Shown: positions 49,488 through 58,332, counted from the first letter of the stretch. The stretch is 64,000 nt of DNA from Fimenecus sp045532175 (GCA_045532175.1 JAZSFK010000049.1:6144-70143), one strand, 5' to 3'. Numbers and translations are program-made. The notes: generated by a model from the letters alone, not told the origin.

Positions 49488-50420
49488 TTACTTATTCAAA
49501 CAAGTTCCGCAATACTCATATCCTTGGTCTAAATACTGCTGTAACTCTGTTCCTTTAATTGTCTTTTTGTTCTTTTCACTCATACCTGTTGCACCTGAAC
49601 AGGTTGGCTTATGCACTTTCTTTGATGATGTATTAAGTACAAATTGTGATGAATTTACATCATTATCTTTTTCCTCCGAATAACTTTCGTCAAGAGTGCT
49701 TTCACCTGTTGCATAATCGATTTTAACACCCGGTTGAACATTGTAGCAATAGACATTAAAGCAGATTCCCTCACCCTCATCTTCAACGGACCAAGCCTCC
49801 ATAACAACACCGCTTGCCACAAGATTATCGCCCTCAAAAATTGGTGTTACACGATATAGTACGTGGTTCTCGGTTTCCTTTACATAGTCAGCAACCATAT
49901 TCTCAAAGGGCAACATACCCTGCACATTCATATATCTTGTGCCTGTTATGAGATTACTTGTATTTGCGTTTTCTCCCGTCAATTGAAAACCTATTAAATG
50001 GCAACGATTATATAGATATTTTCCGTCAACAAAATCATATTTTGCAGTCACCCAACCAGATGGCTTAACCTGACCGATATTTCCTCTGTCCTCCGTTGGC
50101 ATAATCTCAACACCAATGCAAGCGAAAGTCACACCGCAACGACCTAAACTATCTAATTCTGCGTATGTTTCAAAAGCTTCTGTTGTGTAATCATCCTTGG
50201 AAAACAAAGGAAGATTATCATAAATTGCCACGTATGGACGACCTGAAAACTCCGGAATATTCTGGAGAGTTATCGTTTCTTCAGTCAATGGAGCCATAGT
50301 ATTTTCTTCGGGTAATGTTACTTTTTCAGAGCCACCATTTTCTAATTTACAACCACCAAACAGGCAAATAGAAAAGATAAGCAAAATGCTGATTATCGTT
50401 GTAAGTATTCTATTTCTCAT
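49488..50420 (-). CDS. DNA/RNA non-specific endonuclease lipoprotein (EndA/NucA-like)
   Basis: 310 residues. The signal peptide ends in lipobox FGGC (Cys24), so it is surface-anchored. The nuclease core (about 90-225) contains YNRCHLIGFQLTGENANTSN then LITGTRYMNVQGM. The histidine of RCHLIG and the asparagines downstream match the DRGH-N nuclease pattern of EndA/DNA-entry nucleases. A C-terminal module FVLNTSSKKVHKPTC with YEYCGTC resembles the small Ada-like metal-binding motif common in secreted nucleases. Roles may be nutrient DNA degradation or competence. It shares a minus-strand operon with the small gene upstream (four-base gap). Confidence 0.9.
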   Translation of the reverse strand: MRNRILTTIISILLIFSICLFGGCKLENGGSEKVTLPEENTMAPLTEETITLQNIPEFSGRPYVAIYDNLPLFSKDDYTTEAFETYAELDSLGRCGVTFACIGVEIMPTEDRGNIGQVKPSGWVTAKYDFVDGKYLYNRCHLIGFQLTGENANTSNLITGTRYMNVQGMLPFENMVADYVKETENHVLYRVTPIFEGDNLVASGVVMEAWSVEDEGEGICFNVYCYNVQPGVKIDYATGESTLDESYSEEKDNDVNSSQFVLNTSSKKVHKPTCSGATGMSEKNKKTIKGTELQQYLDQGYEYCGTCLNK

Positions 50421-50424
50421 AATC

Positions 50425-50802
50425 TTACCTCACATATCTTTCTCTTGTGATTTTTTCGTGGGACGAGCCTTCAAAATCAACGGTTTCTGCCAAGTTCCAT
50501 TTTTTAAGGTCAATATTAAATTGCACATCTGCAGGATACACCCTGTTCCATTTATATACAATTATTTCTTCAATATCATTTTCGTTTACAGTGAAATTCT
50601 CTGCAAAACAATATCCGCTTTTGGGATTTTCACAGATTTCTACTGCATTTTCTGGAAAAAGCTTTGCTGAATACTCGTTTGTGTAAAGTTTTTCACCTTT
50701 ACAAAACTCTAAAACATTTTCAATCAGAATTTTGTCACGACTCTGACGTCGATTATTGAACATCATACCATTATTGTCATCAAGACAAACTATAAGTTTC
50801 AT
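50425..50802 (-). CDS. Conserved protein of unknown function, 125 aa
   Basis: Soluble protein beginning MKLIVCLDDNNGMMFNNRRQ and ending GSSHEKITRERYVR, with KWNRVYPAD in the middle. I recall similar proteins in many clostridia, sometimes loosely labelled ribonuclease Z, but I see no metal-binding motif of that family and would not assign it. ATG 50802 is chosen because AGGTG overlaps the upstream GTG. It precedes the nuclease lipoprotein by four bases, suggesting a functional link. Confidence 0.7.
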   Translation of the reverse strand: MKLIVCLDDNNGMMFNNRRQSRDKILIENVLEFCKGEKLYTNEYSAKLFPENAVEICENPKSGYCFAENFTVNENDIEEIIVYKWNRVYPADVQFNIDLKKWNLAETVDFEGSSHEKITRERYVR

Positions 50803-50848
50803 ATTTATCACCTAATTTCAATTATTCAGTCATTTTCAAATATGCATA

Positions 50849-51208
50849 TTATTCAAAATATTGTCTATATTTTACATCTTGCCAAAGAGCCTTCATCACA
50901 TCATCTTTAGAGCCATAAAAGGAATATGAATTCAAGTCATCAATAGAAGACCAATATGCAGGAAGAGCATCTTCATAATTGCAAATGTAAAGCCATTCTT
51001 GTTCATCAAATAAACAAATTTCTTGATATTCAAATTTATAAAAACCTTTACTATTTTTTGTTACAACAAAACGTTTTGATTTATCCTTACTATAAACAAC
51101 ATATACAACTTCAATATCCTCTATGTAACGAAGTTGTTTATTGTACATAATTTCAGCAATTTCTTCCAATGGTGACATTGGAGATACTAAATTACTTTTA
51201 TTTTCCAT
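50849..51208 (-). CDS. Hypothetical protein, 119 aa
   Basis: Small soluble protein, no family recognised. It is rich in aromatic residues (CLFDEQEWLYICNYEDALPA, YWSSIDDLNSYSFYG) and acidic. ATG 51208 follows GGTGAT. AT content of the gene and codon use look slightly more AT-rich than neighbours. The acidic, compact character resembles immunity-type proteins, but no toxin gene is adjacent, so this is only a guess. Confidence 0.55.
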   Translation of the reverse strand: MENKSNLVSPMSPLEEIAEIMYNKQLRYIEDIEVVYVVYSKDKSKRFVVTKNSKGFYKFEYQEICLFDEQEWLYICNYEDALPAYWSSIDDLNSYSFYGSKDDVMKALWQDVKYRQYFE

Positions 51209-51311
51209 AATTATCACCAAGAAAATTTTAACACACAAAAATACTTCTTTCAATAAATTTTATTTATTATCTGCACGAAATATGGTATAATCCTGTGTGT
51301 GAGGTGAGAAT

Positions 51312-52145
51312 ATGAAACGATTCGCAAAAGTGTATATTGAAATTTCAAATATCTGTAACCTAAAATGCTCATTTTGTCCGGGAACTACACGAAAGCCAAA
51401 GCGAATGAATGTTGATGATTTTAAAATCGTGCTCGAGAAAATCAAGAATTATACTGATTACATTTATTTTCATCTTCTTGGTGAACCTCTTTGCCACCCC
51501 GACCTTGAAAAATTTTTGAAGATTGCTGAAGATATGAATTTCAAGGTAATTATCACCACCAACGGTACACTTTTAAGCAAATGTAAGAATATTCTTATTC
51601 ATTCAAATTCTCACTATAAAACAGTTATTTCTCTCCACTCTTTTGAGGCGAATGATAACAAAATCTCCTTTGAAAAATATCTTGATGATTGTTTTACTTA
51701 TGCAAAATCCGCTGAGAACAAGAAAATCGTTGTTCTTCGACTGTGGAACAATGGTGGTAAGGATAGTCTGAACTGTGAAATTCTGTCCAAGCTTGAAGAT
51801 TATTTTCCGAGGCCTTGGGTTGAAGAACGAAACGGCACAAGAATCGGTAATAAAATATATATTCAATACGGAGATAAGTTTGATTGGCCGTCGCTTGAAA
51901 ATAATGACATAAACGAAAATATTTTCTGCTACGGACTCCGTGACCAGATAGGTATTTTAGCCGACGGAACGGTTGTCCCCTGTTGTCTTGACAATAACGG
52001 TGAAATAAACCTTGGCAATATTTTTGAAAAGAATTTAGAAGAAATAATCAATTCGCAAAAATCACAAAGCATATATAACGGATTTTCAAACCGCAATGCC
52101 TGTGAGGAGCTTTGTAAAAGATGTCGCTTTGTAAGAAAATTCTAA
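51312..52145 (+). CDS. Radical SAM/SPASM domain protein
   Basis: 277 residues. The radical SAM cluster motif CNLKCSFC is near residue 15, followed by the GEPLCHPDL SAM-binding strand (GE motif) and TTNGTLL. The C-terminal SPASM-like region holds cysteines in FCYGLRDQ, PCCLDNNGE, and ACEELCKRCRF, enough for auxiliary Fe-S clusters. SPASM proteins typically mature peptides or proteins. No precursor peptide gene is evident next to it. An extended -10 (TGGTATAAT) at 51283-51291 and GAGGTG precede the start. Confidence 0.87.
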   Translation: MKRFAKVYIEISNICNLKCSFCPGTTRKPKRMNVDDFKIVLEKIKNYTDYIYFHLLGEPLCHPDLEKFLKIAEDMNFKVIITTNGTLLSKCKNILIHSNSHYKTVISLHSFEANDNKISFEKYLDDCFTYAKSAENKKIVVLRLWNNGGKDSLNCEILSKLEDYFPRPWVEERNGTRIGNKIYIQYGDKFDWPSLENNDINENIFCYGLRDQIGILADGTVVPCCLDNNGEINLGNIFEKNLEEIINSQKSQSIYNGFSNRNACEELCKRCRFVRKF

Positions 52146-52152
52146 ACAACAA

Positions 52153-52178
52153 AAGGACCTGACTTACATCAGGTCCTT
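52153..52178. terminator. Intrinsic terminator
   Basis: AAGGACCTGA-cttaca-TCAGGTCCTT with flanking A and T runs, between convergent genes. Confidence 0.85.
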
Positions 52179-52198
52179 AAAATTTATGTACTTATTGA

Positions 52199-53104
52199 TT
52201 AATAAGCAACTGTCCACCATTCCTCGAAGCCGAGTCCGATTTCGTAGCTGTCCATATAAAGAATCATTGGAAGATTGAAGTAGTATTCAACAAGATTTCC
52301 TGTATCTTTTTCGATTTTTGCAGTAACTTCAGTTACGTCATAAGCACATTTTGGCTCAATCTGGTTAATAAGCGGAACGCTTGAGATTGGGTCCTGAATT
52401 GACTTCTTTGTAAGAATTGAAGCAACTGAACCTACACCATAACCAAATTCAGGGTCAGTTTCTGCCTTAATCTTAATTGTAATTACATAGAAATTGCCTT
52501 CTTCTTTACAACTGATAGCAGCGATATCATCTGTTTTAAGGTTACAAGTATGTCCTGATGGTGGGAAATTACCTGCAATATCAGCACCTGTGTATGTCTG
52601 GTTAACGCTTTCTTCCTTAAGAAGAGAACCCATAAGAGTTTCGCCAAGTGCTGAAAGAGCACCTGCTTTAACATGATTCTTGTAGTTATAAGCATTTTTC
52701 TTAACAATTGTTGCTGACTTAGCATTTGTCTTAACGCCTGTAAAAGCCTTCATAAACAAGTTATACTGTGCGATTGGTGTTGTAGGAGCCTGATTTGCAG
52801 TTTCGCCCTCGCCTTCACCTGCTTCACCGTTTTCACCTTCACCTGTTTCGCCTTCACTCCAGTCAATATTGGAGCCATCTTCTTTGTTCTCTGTTTCAGC
52901 ATTATTTGAGCTGACTGCACCTGTTCCGCCATTACCAACAGTCAACATTGTTGTCTGTGCAATAGAAACGATACTGAACACTATTACCAATGAAAGCAAA
53001 ACAGCAATTGCTGATAAGAAGGTTTTTGAAAATCTTTCTTTTTTTGCTTCCTTTATCTCAAGTTTTGCTTTGTATTCTTCCGGGGTTAATTGTTTTTTAG
53101 CCAT
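52199..53104 (-). CDS. Single-pass membrane protein with secreted domain, unknown function
   Basis: 301 residues. A short basic, charged cytoplasmic head (EEYKAKLEIKEAKKERFSK) is followed by one transmembrane helix (about 32-56), a Glu/Gly-rich linker (SEGETGEGENGEAGEGEGET) and an ectodomain of about 200 residues. The ectodomain contains YNLFMKAFTGVKTNAKSAT, AISCKEEGNFYVITIKI and, near the end, NLPMILYMDSYEIGLGFEEW. No recognised domain. ATG 53104 follows AAAGGAG; an upstream TTG is discounted. Confidence 0.65.
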   Translation of the reverse strand: MAKKQLTPEEYKAKLEIKEAKKERFSKTFLSAIAVLLSLVIVFSIVSIAQTTMLTVGNGGTGAVSSNNAETENKEDGSNIDWSEGETGEGENGEAGEGEGETANQAPTTPIAQYNLFMKAFTGVKTNAKSATIVKKNAYNYKNHVKAGALSALGETLMGSLLKEESVNQTYTGADIAGNFPPSGHTCNLKTDDIAAISCKEEGNFYVITIKIKAETDPEFGYGVGSVASILTKKSIQDPISSVPLINQIEPKCAYDVTEVTAKIEKDTGNLVEYYFNLPMILYMDSYEIGLGFEEWWTVAY

Positions 53105-53226
53105 TTTTTTAACTCCTTTCAAAAGTTAAACATTTACCTTTATACTTTACAACAAAACCCGACAAAAGTCAATAGAGTATAATCTTACGCAAGTAATTTT
53201 TTTCATCATTGCGTTCATTATGGGTA

Positions 53227-53256
53227 TTGTTTTTTTATTACAAACTATGGTATAAT
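53227..53256 (+). promoter_or_regulatory. Extended -10 promoter for the VanY-PlsC-sulfatase run
   Basis: TTGTTT (53227-53232), an 18-base spacer, then TGG-TATAAT (53251-53256), 35 bases before the first gene. Confidence 0.6.
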
Positions 53257-53291
53257 CAATTTTATATAAGTTAAATGCGAGGCGAACATAT

Positions 53292-54281
53292 ATGACAACG
53301 AAAAATAATAAAAAAAAGGGCAATAAAAATTCGCAGGATATGATACTTAAGGGTATTGTTGTTTTCTGTGTCGCAGTTCTTATTCTGACTGCCGTTATTG
53401 CTGTCCCGATAATCATTGACAGTAAAGAAGAAAATGTATCATCAGAATCCGACTATAAGAAAAAAGATGATAAAGAACAGCAGGACAAAGACGAGGAAAA
53501 GGACATAACCGACCTTTTCGAAACAGAACCGGTTACGAATGATACGGAAGAATCTACGGAGCCTGAAAAACCAATTACGGGTGAAAAAGACCCACCATCA
53601 CCAAATTCATTTTACAGCACTGTCAAATACCGTTCACCTGATGCAGTGCCTGCCGACATATTTAAGCACGGCAGAAACCTTATGCTTTTAAACAGACAAT
53701 ATGAATTGCCTGAGAATTTTCAGTGGGATTTGGTTTATTGGTCAAACGGTCAGCACGTTGATGCTATGTATCTCAACTGTGAGGAACGCAATTCCGTTCA
53801 GGCTGTTGACAAAGCAGCTTATCAACCACTTAAGGATATGTTCGCAGCAGCAAGGGCTGATGGTGTTCCCCTTCAACTTGTTTCCGCATACAGAAGCATT
53901 TACTTACAGGACAAATTGTTTACTCGTTCCGTAAACACCTACAAAAACCAAGGTCTTTCTGAAATTGATGCCATAAACAAGGCAAATCGTGAACGTACCT
54001 TCTCAGGAACAAGCGAACACAACACAGGTCTTGGCTTTGATATTCTCCAACAGGGCAATTACACTCTCAGCACCTCATTTGAGAATAGTGCTCAGTTTAA
54101 ATGGCTTATGGAAAACGCCGAGGATTACGGTTTTATCCTTCGTTACCCGAAGGATAAGACAAATATCACAGGCATTATGTATGAACCCTGGCATTTCAGA
54201 TATGTTGGTGTTGAACACGCAAAGAAAATCAACGCACTTGATATGTGCTTAGAAGAATATATTGACTATTTAGAGGCATAA
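53292..54281 (+). CDS. D-alanyl-D-alanine carboxypeptidase, VanY/LdcB (M15B) type
   Basis: 329 residues. An N-terminal helix (about 20-42) anchors it outside the membrane, followed by a Lys/Glu/Asp-rich linker. The M15B catalytic domain (about 130-320) has LQLVSAYRSIYLQ (substrate Arg), SGTSEHNTGLGFDI (zinc His and Asp: SEHxxGxGxD) and MYEPWHFRYVG (catalytic Glu and zinc His). It trims stem peptides of peptidoglycan. It is five bases upstream of plsC in a shared operon. Confidence 0.93.
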   Translation: MTTKNNKKKGNKNSQDMILKGIVVFCVAVLILTAVIAVPIIIDSKEENVSSESDYKKKDDKEQQDKDEEKDITDLFETEPVTNDTEESTEPEKPITGEKDPPSPNSFYSTVKYRSPDAVPADIFKHGRNLMLLNRQYELPENFQWDLVYWSNGQHVDAMYLNCEERNSVQAVDKAAYQPLKDMFAAARADGVPLQLVSAYRSIYLQDKLFTRSVNTYKNQGLSEIDAINKANRERTFSGTSEHNTGLGFDILQQGNYTLSTSFENSAQFKWLMENAEDYGFILRYPKDKTNITGIMYEPWHFRYVGVEHAKKINALDMCLEEYIDYLEA

Positions 54282-54285
54282 ACAA

Positions 54286-55041
54286 ATGGAAAATTTTAAA
54301 GAGAAAGCATTTAGTTATATGGCATTTGGCAAGATTTTCGGTCATCTGTTTCTTGTCATGGAGCCAAAGATTTTTTATCACAAGCTCCTCGAAAAAAACG
54401 GAAAGCAGGAAAAGGCTGATAAATTTGGTTTTCCAGCAGTAAAAAAATGGTCAAAATTTGTGATTAATGCTGCAAAGGTTAATATTGAGGTTGAAGGACT
54501 TGAAAAAATTCCCACTGACCAACCTGTTCTTTTTACACCAAACCACCAAAGCTATGCGGATGTGCCGATTCTTCTCCACGCATTGAAAGATTTCAATTTC
54601 GGCTTTTTGATGAGAATGCAGCTTAACCAGTTTTTTGCAATAAAGCAGATAAGTCATATTCTCCACTGTGTTCCTATCAATCAGGAAAACGCACGTGAGG
54701 GAATAAAAGCCCTTCATAAAACGGCTGAACAGATTAAAGAAGGGCTTTCCATGGTCGTTTTCCCTGAGGGTAAACGTGGCTTTTCAAATACTCCTGACGA
54801 ATTTAAAAACGGAGCATTTAAGATTGTTCAGAAAACCGGCGTTACTGTTGTTCCTATCTACATAAGAAATGCTTTTAAAATTCTTGAGGGTAGTGGTGGT
54901 GTTGTAACTCCTACAGATGTTAAAGTTACAATCCTTGACCCCATTGAAACAAGTGAAATGAACCGTGCACAGGTTAAGGAGCTTAACGAAAGGGTTTATA
55001 ATGTAATTCTGGCAGAATCACAGAAATATGAGGAGGAATAA
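54286..55041 (+). CDS. plsC: 1-acyl-sn-glycerol-3-phosphate acyltransferase family protein (PlsC)
   Basis: 251-residue membrane-associated acyltransferase. Motif I is FTPNHQSYADVP (NHxxxxD) near residue 84, motif II is NQFFAIKQI, and motif III is MVVFPEGKRGFSNTPD (FPEGxR) near 160. Motif IV is VTVVPIYIRNA. It transfers a second acyl chain to lysophosphatidic acid or a related acceptor. The sulfatase-fold gene starts two bases after its stop, so the two are tightly coupled. Confidence 0.9.
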   Translation: MENFKEKAFSYMAFGKIFGHLFLVMEPKIFYHKLLEKNGKQEKADKFGFPAVKKWSKFVINAAKVNIEVEGLEKIPTDQPVLFTPNHQSYADVPILLHALKDFNFGFLMRMQLNQFFAIKQISHILHCVPINQENAREGIKALHKTAEQIKEGLSMVVFPEGKRGFSNTPDEFKNGAFKIVQKTGVTVVPIYIRNAFKILEGSGGVVTPTDVKVTILDPIETSEMNRAQVKELNERVYNVILAESQKYEEE

Positions 55042-55043
55042 AA

Positions 55044-57098
55044 ATGAAAAAAGGTATTGTTTTTGACACTTCCAAGAAGATTTTTCCTATAATTACTATG
55101 GCTATCGGAATAATCCTTGCACTTGCTTTGCAGATTTTACGACTTAACATTGTTGCAGTTGTAAACGTTGCATATATGTGCATTATGTCCGCTCTTATTA
55201 TTCTTGGAATTTTAATTTTCAAGAAGCTTTATCTGTGGAATTTTATCGCCTACGGAGCATCCGCTGTTTCAATCGGCTTGTACTACGCAATCTGGGGTTC
55301 TGATGCAGGTTTTGGTGCTTTTTCAAGCGGAAAAGCAGGTTGGACTTCTGCAGGTAATCCGCTGTTTTCAGGAGCAAGCAATTACAATTTCTTTGTTAGA
55401 TTAGGCGGAAATATTTTACTTCTGCTTCCTTGCATTATTGCTTTTGTTGCACTTCTCCTTGTTGGCAAAAAGCTTTTCACCAACAAGCGTACACACTTTG
55501 CACTTACAAGTGTATTGAGCATGGTTCTTGCAGGTACAACTGTATTTTACGTCCTTACAATGAATCTCCGTTCGCAACCAAATGTTGACAGACTCTGGCA
55601 AGGTCACGATGATTACTTAAGTAAGGTTAACAAAAATACCGCTGACAAGCCAAACGTACTTTTCATTATGATGGACGATATGGGTTGGGGTGATATTTCT
55701 CTCAACGGTGCTGTTTATGACACACCTAATATGGACAGAATTGGTGAAGAAGGACTTAACTTTGACAATTTCTATTCTGCATATTCTGTTTGTTCACCTG
55801 CACGTTTCAGCCTTATGACAGGTCGTTATCCGTTCCGTGGATATGCTGACAACGTAATTTATCCTACATTTGATACATTATCTCCATTTGCTTCAACACG
55901 TCTTTTCAACTCGATTGAAATGGGAAACAATGTTGACGGTATGTTAGGCGACGAAATCACTATTGCAGAGGTATTCCAGAGTGCAGGTTACAACACAGGT
56001 GCTTTTGGTAAATGGCATTTAGGCGACTACGGTGAATATCTTCCTACAAATCAAGGCTTCGACTATTTCTACGGTAGCCACCATGTTAACGATATGACTC
56101 CTTTCTATCACGTTTCTGAAGAAAACGGCGAATATGAAATCGTACACGGTACTGACGAAATGTTTGTTGACGGTAAAAAGGACCAGAGCAAATTAAGTGA
56201 GTGGATTCACGAGGAAATCGACACTTGGATTACAGAACAGGTTACAAATTCCGACGAGCCATTTTTTGCCTATTATGCTACCCCGTGGCCACACGGTCCT
56301 GTTTTTGCAGGTGATGATTTTGACGGTACAACGGGTATGGGCACTTATGTTGACTGTATTACAGAATTTGACTACTACCTTGGCGAACTCTTTAACACAC
56401 TTGAAGAACTTGGTGTTATGGATGATACAATTATTGTTTTCACAAGTGACAATGGTCCTGCACTTGAAGGCTCAACAGGAGAACTTCGTGGTGGTAAATA
56501 CACAGCCTACGAAGCAGGTCAGAAAGTACCATTTATGATTAAATGGGAAAACAACGGCGGGCTTTGGAATAAGGGCGAAACAAGAACTCAAAGCGGTGTT
56601 CTTTGCGATATGTTCCCGACACTCATTGACCTTTGCGGAATTACAGTAAACGGAACTGAAAACAACCTTCCGTTTGACAGAGAAATTGACGGCATTTCGA
56701 TGATGCCGGTGCTTACAAATGACACAGCTATTCACACTATTGACCACCCTATTCTTCATATGAAACGTGAAAAACTTAAAGCGATTCAATATACAGCAAA
56801 AACAGAAGATGTTCTTGCTCGTGAGGAATATAAAGATTACACATACCCTGTTCTTACTGAAAACAAATACATAACCTTCAAGTATTTCCGTAAGATGCAG
56901 AACGACAACCCTGCATTCTTCGACAAGACACGTAAGAATTGGCTCTATGTACTTTCTGATGACAAGGGCGAAAATTACAACCGTACAAGCACATATCCTG
57001 AAATTGCAGAGGAAATGAACAACCAAATGGATGCTGTAATGAAAGGATTTAAGGAAAACCGTCGCGGAATAAATCACGAATATTATAATAATCTTTAA
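55044..57098 (+). CDS. Five-helix membrane-anchored sulfatase (formylglycine type)
   Basis: 684 residues. Five transmembrane helices occupy about residues 10-185 (first IFPIITMAIGIILALALQIL, last FALTSVLSMVLAGTTVFYVL), leaving the catalytic domain outside. The sulfatase fold starts KPNVLFIMMDDMGWGDIS (metal Asp pair). The modified cysteine lies in YSVCSPARFSLMTGRYPFRG: CSPAR matches CxPxR, so Cys-to-formylglycine conversion is expected. FGKWHLGD and VFTSDNGPALEGSTGELRGG follow. The helix count and topology mimic lipoteichoic acid synthase, but LtaS uses threonine, not cysteine. A radical SAM maturase gene follows. Substrate unknown: a sulfated glycan, mucin or lipid. Confidence 0.9.
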   Translation: MKKGIVFDTSKKIFPIITMAIGIILALALQILRLNIVAVVNVAYMCIMSALIILGILIFKKLYLWNFIAYGASAVSIGLYYAIWGSDAGFGAFSSGKAGWTSAGNPLFSGASNYNFFVRLGGNILLLLPCIIAFVALLLVGKKLFTNKRTHFALTSVLSMVLAGTTVFYVLTMNLRSQPNVDRLWQGHDDYLSKVNKNTADKPNVLFIMMDDMGWGDISLNGAVYDTPNMDRIGEEGLNFDNFYSAYSVCSPARFSLMTGRYPFRGYADNVIYPTFDTLSPFASTRLFNSIEMGNNVDGMLGDEITIAEVFQSAGYNTGAFGKWHLGDYGEYLPTNQGFDYFYGSHHVNDMTPFYHVSEENGEYEIVHGTDEMFVDGKKDQSKLSEWIHEEIDTWITEQVTNSDEPFFAYYATPWPHGPVFAGDDFDGTTGMGTYVDCITEFDYYLGELFNTLEELGVMDDTIIVFTSDNGPALEGSTGELRGGKYTAYEAGQKVPFMIKWENNGGLWNKGETRTQSGVLCDMFPTLIDLCGITVNGTENNLPFDREIDGISMMPVLTNDTAIHTIDHPILHMKREKLKAIQYTAKTEDVLAREEYKDYTYPVLTENKYITFKYFRKMQNDNPAFFDKTRKNWLYVLSDDKGENYNRTSTYPEIAEEMNNQMDAVMKGFKENRRGINHEYYNNL

Positions 57099-57110
57099 TA
57101 TACAGTTAAG

Positions 57111-57141
57111 CCCCATTGAGAAGTTGATTTTCAATGGGGTT
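57111..57141 (+). terminator. Intrinsic terminator with embedded promoter
   Basis: CCCCATTGA (57111-57119) pairs with TCAATGGGG (57131-57139), followed by a short T-rich tail. Its loop carries the -35 box of the anSME promoter. Confidence 0.75.
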
Positions 57142-57152
57142 TGTTATATAAT
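57124..57152 (+). promoter_or_regulatory. Promoter of the sulfatase-maturase gene
   Basis: TTGATT (57124-57129), 17 bases, TATAAT (57147-57152). The -35 lies in the loop of the preceding terminator hairpin. Confidence 0.65.
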
Positions 57153-57185
57153 TAATTCACTAAAACTTATGGGGTGAAAAATACA

Positions 57186-58280
57186 ATGCCACCACTTTCT
57201 ATAATGATTAAACCTGCATCAAGCCTTTGTAATATGCGTTGTGAATATTGCTTTTATCACAATGTTACTGAATTACGTGAGGTTTCCTCCTTTGGCATTA
57301 TGCAAGACTCAACAACTGACAATTTAATAGAAAAGGCATTGAGTTTTGCCAATGGTGAAAGTGTTGCATTTGCTTTTCAGGGCGGTGAACCTTTAATGGC
57401 AGGTCTTCCCTATTTTAAACATTTTGTGGAAAAGGTTAAATCTGCAAACAAGTTAAACAGTCAGATTTATTTCAGCACACAGACAAACGGTACTCTTTTG
57501 ACTGATGAATGGTGTGAATTTTTTCACTACAACAATTTTCTTGTCGGCTTAAGCCTTGACGGTAATTTTGAACATAACAAATTCCGTGTTGATGCAAACA
57601 GGCAGAATACTTTTTACAAGATTATTGCCGCCGCTGAAAAGTTGCAAAAGCACAAGGTTGAATTTAATATTCTTACCGTTCTTACAGGCTATTGTGCGGA
57701 CCATATTGATGAAATATACAAGTATTTCCGCAGTAAAGGTTTCAGATATTTACAGTTTATTCCTTGTTTGCGACCTTTTGGTGACGATAGTGAAAGTGAA
57801 CTTTATATGACACCTGAGCAGTATGGCGATTTCCTCATAAAAGGTTTTAATTACTATGTCAAGGACTATGTTCGTGGGCAATATACAAGTATTCGTTGGT
57901 TTGACAATATTGTCCATCAGTTTTTAGGCAACCCTACGGAACAATGCGGAATGTGCGGACATTGTATGCATCAGTTTGTTGCAGAGGGTAATGGTAATAT
58001 TTACCCGTGTGACTTCTATTGTACTGACGAATGGCTTTTGGGAAACATCAACAACGAAAGTGAAAATTTTGATACCCTTGCCCATTGTGAAAGGGCAATA
58101 GAATTTTTAAGAGAGAGCTTACAAGTTCCTGAAAAATGCAAACAATGTAAATTCTATCCTGTGTGTCGTGCAGGTGGCTGTAAACGTACAAGGGCGGACA
58201 GAGATTACTGCGAAAGTTATAAAAAATTCTTCTCATCCTGCCTGCCACTTTTCAGAGCATTTATAAATGAGAAGAAATGA
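57186..58280 (+). CDS. Anaerobic sulfatase-maturating enzyme (radical SAM/SPASM)
   Basis: 364 residues. It converts the Cys or Ser of CxPxR sulfatases to formylglycine before export. Motifs are IKPASSLCNMRCEYCFYHNV (CxxxCxxC, Cys near residues 15-22), FAFQGGEPLMAG (GGEP), TQTNGTLL, and a C-terminal SPASM set including QCGMCGHCMHQF, YPCDFYC and CKQCKFYPVCRAGGCKR. These match anSME closely. ATG 57186 is preferred over GTG 57174 because the GGGGTG ribosome site covers the latter. It lies directly behind its presumed client sulfatase. Confidence 0.94.
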   Translation: MPPLSIMIKPASSLCNMRCEYCFYHNVTELREVSSFGIMQDSTTDNLIEKALSFANGESVAFAFQGGEPLMAGLPYFKHFVEKVKSANKLNSQIYFSTQTNGTLLTDEWCEFFHYNNFLVGLSLDGNFEHNKFRVDANRQNTFYKIIAAAEKLQKHKVEFNILTVLTGYCADHIDEIYKYFRSKGFRYLQFIPCLRPFGDDSESELYMTPEQYGDFLIKGFNYYVKDYVRGQYTSIRWFDNIVHQFLGNPTEQCGMCGHCMHQFVAEGNGNIYPCDFYCTDEWLLGNINNESENFDTLAHCERAIEFLRESLQVPEKCKQCKFYPVCRAGGCKRTRADRDYCESYKKFFSSCLPLFRAFINEKK

Positions 58281-58297
58281 TTTAATTCACAACAAAA

Positions 58298-58332
58298 AAA
58301 GTAGAGGTGATTTTTAAATCATCTCTACTTTT
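58298..58332. terminator. Bidirectional intrinsic terminator
   Basis: AAAGTAGAGGTGAT pairs with ATCATCTCTACTTT (one wobble), with A and T runs, between anSME and argF. Confidence 0.88.

Noticed and set aside
50849..52145. RiPP cluster (short gene plus SPASM radical SAM)
   Set aside because: The 119-residue gene is on the opposite strand, has no leader/core character, and no transporter or peptidase accompanies them.
55044..57098. Lipoteichoic acid synthase
   Set aside because: Topology fits, but the nucleophile position is CSPAR (formylglycine sulfatase) instead of the LtaS threonine, and an anSME gene follows.
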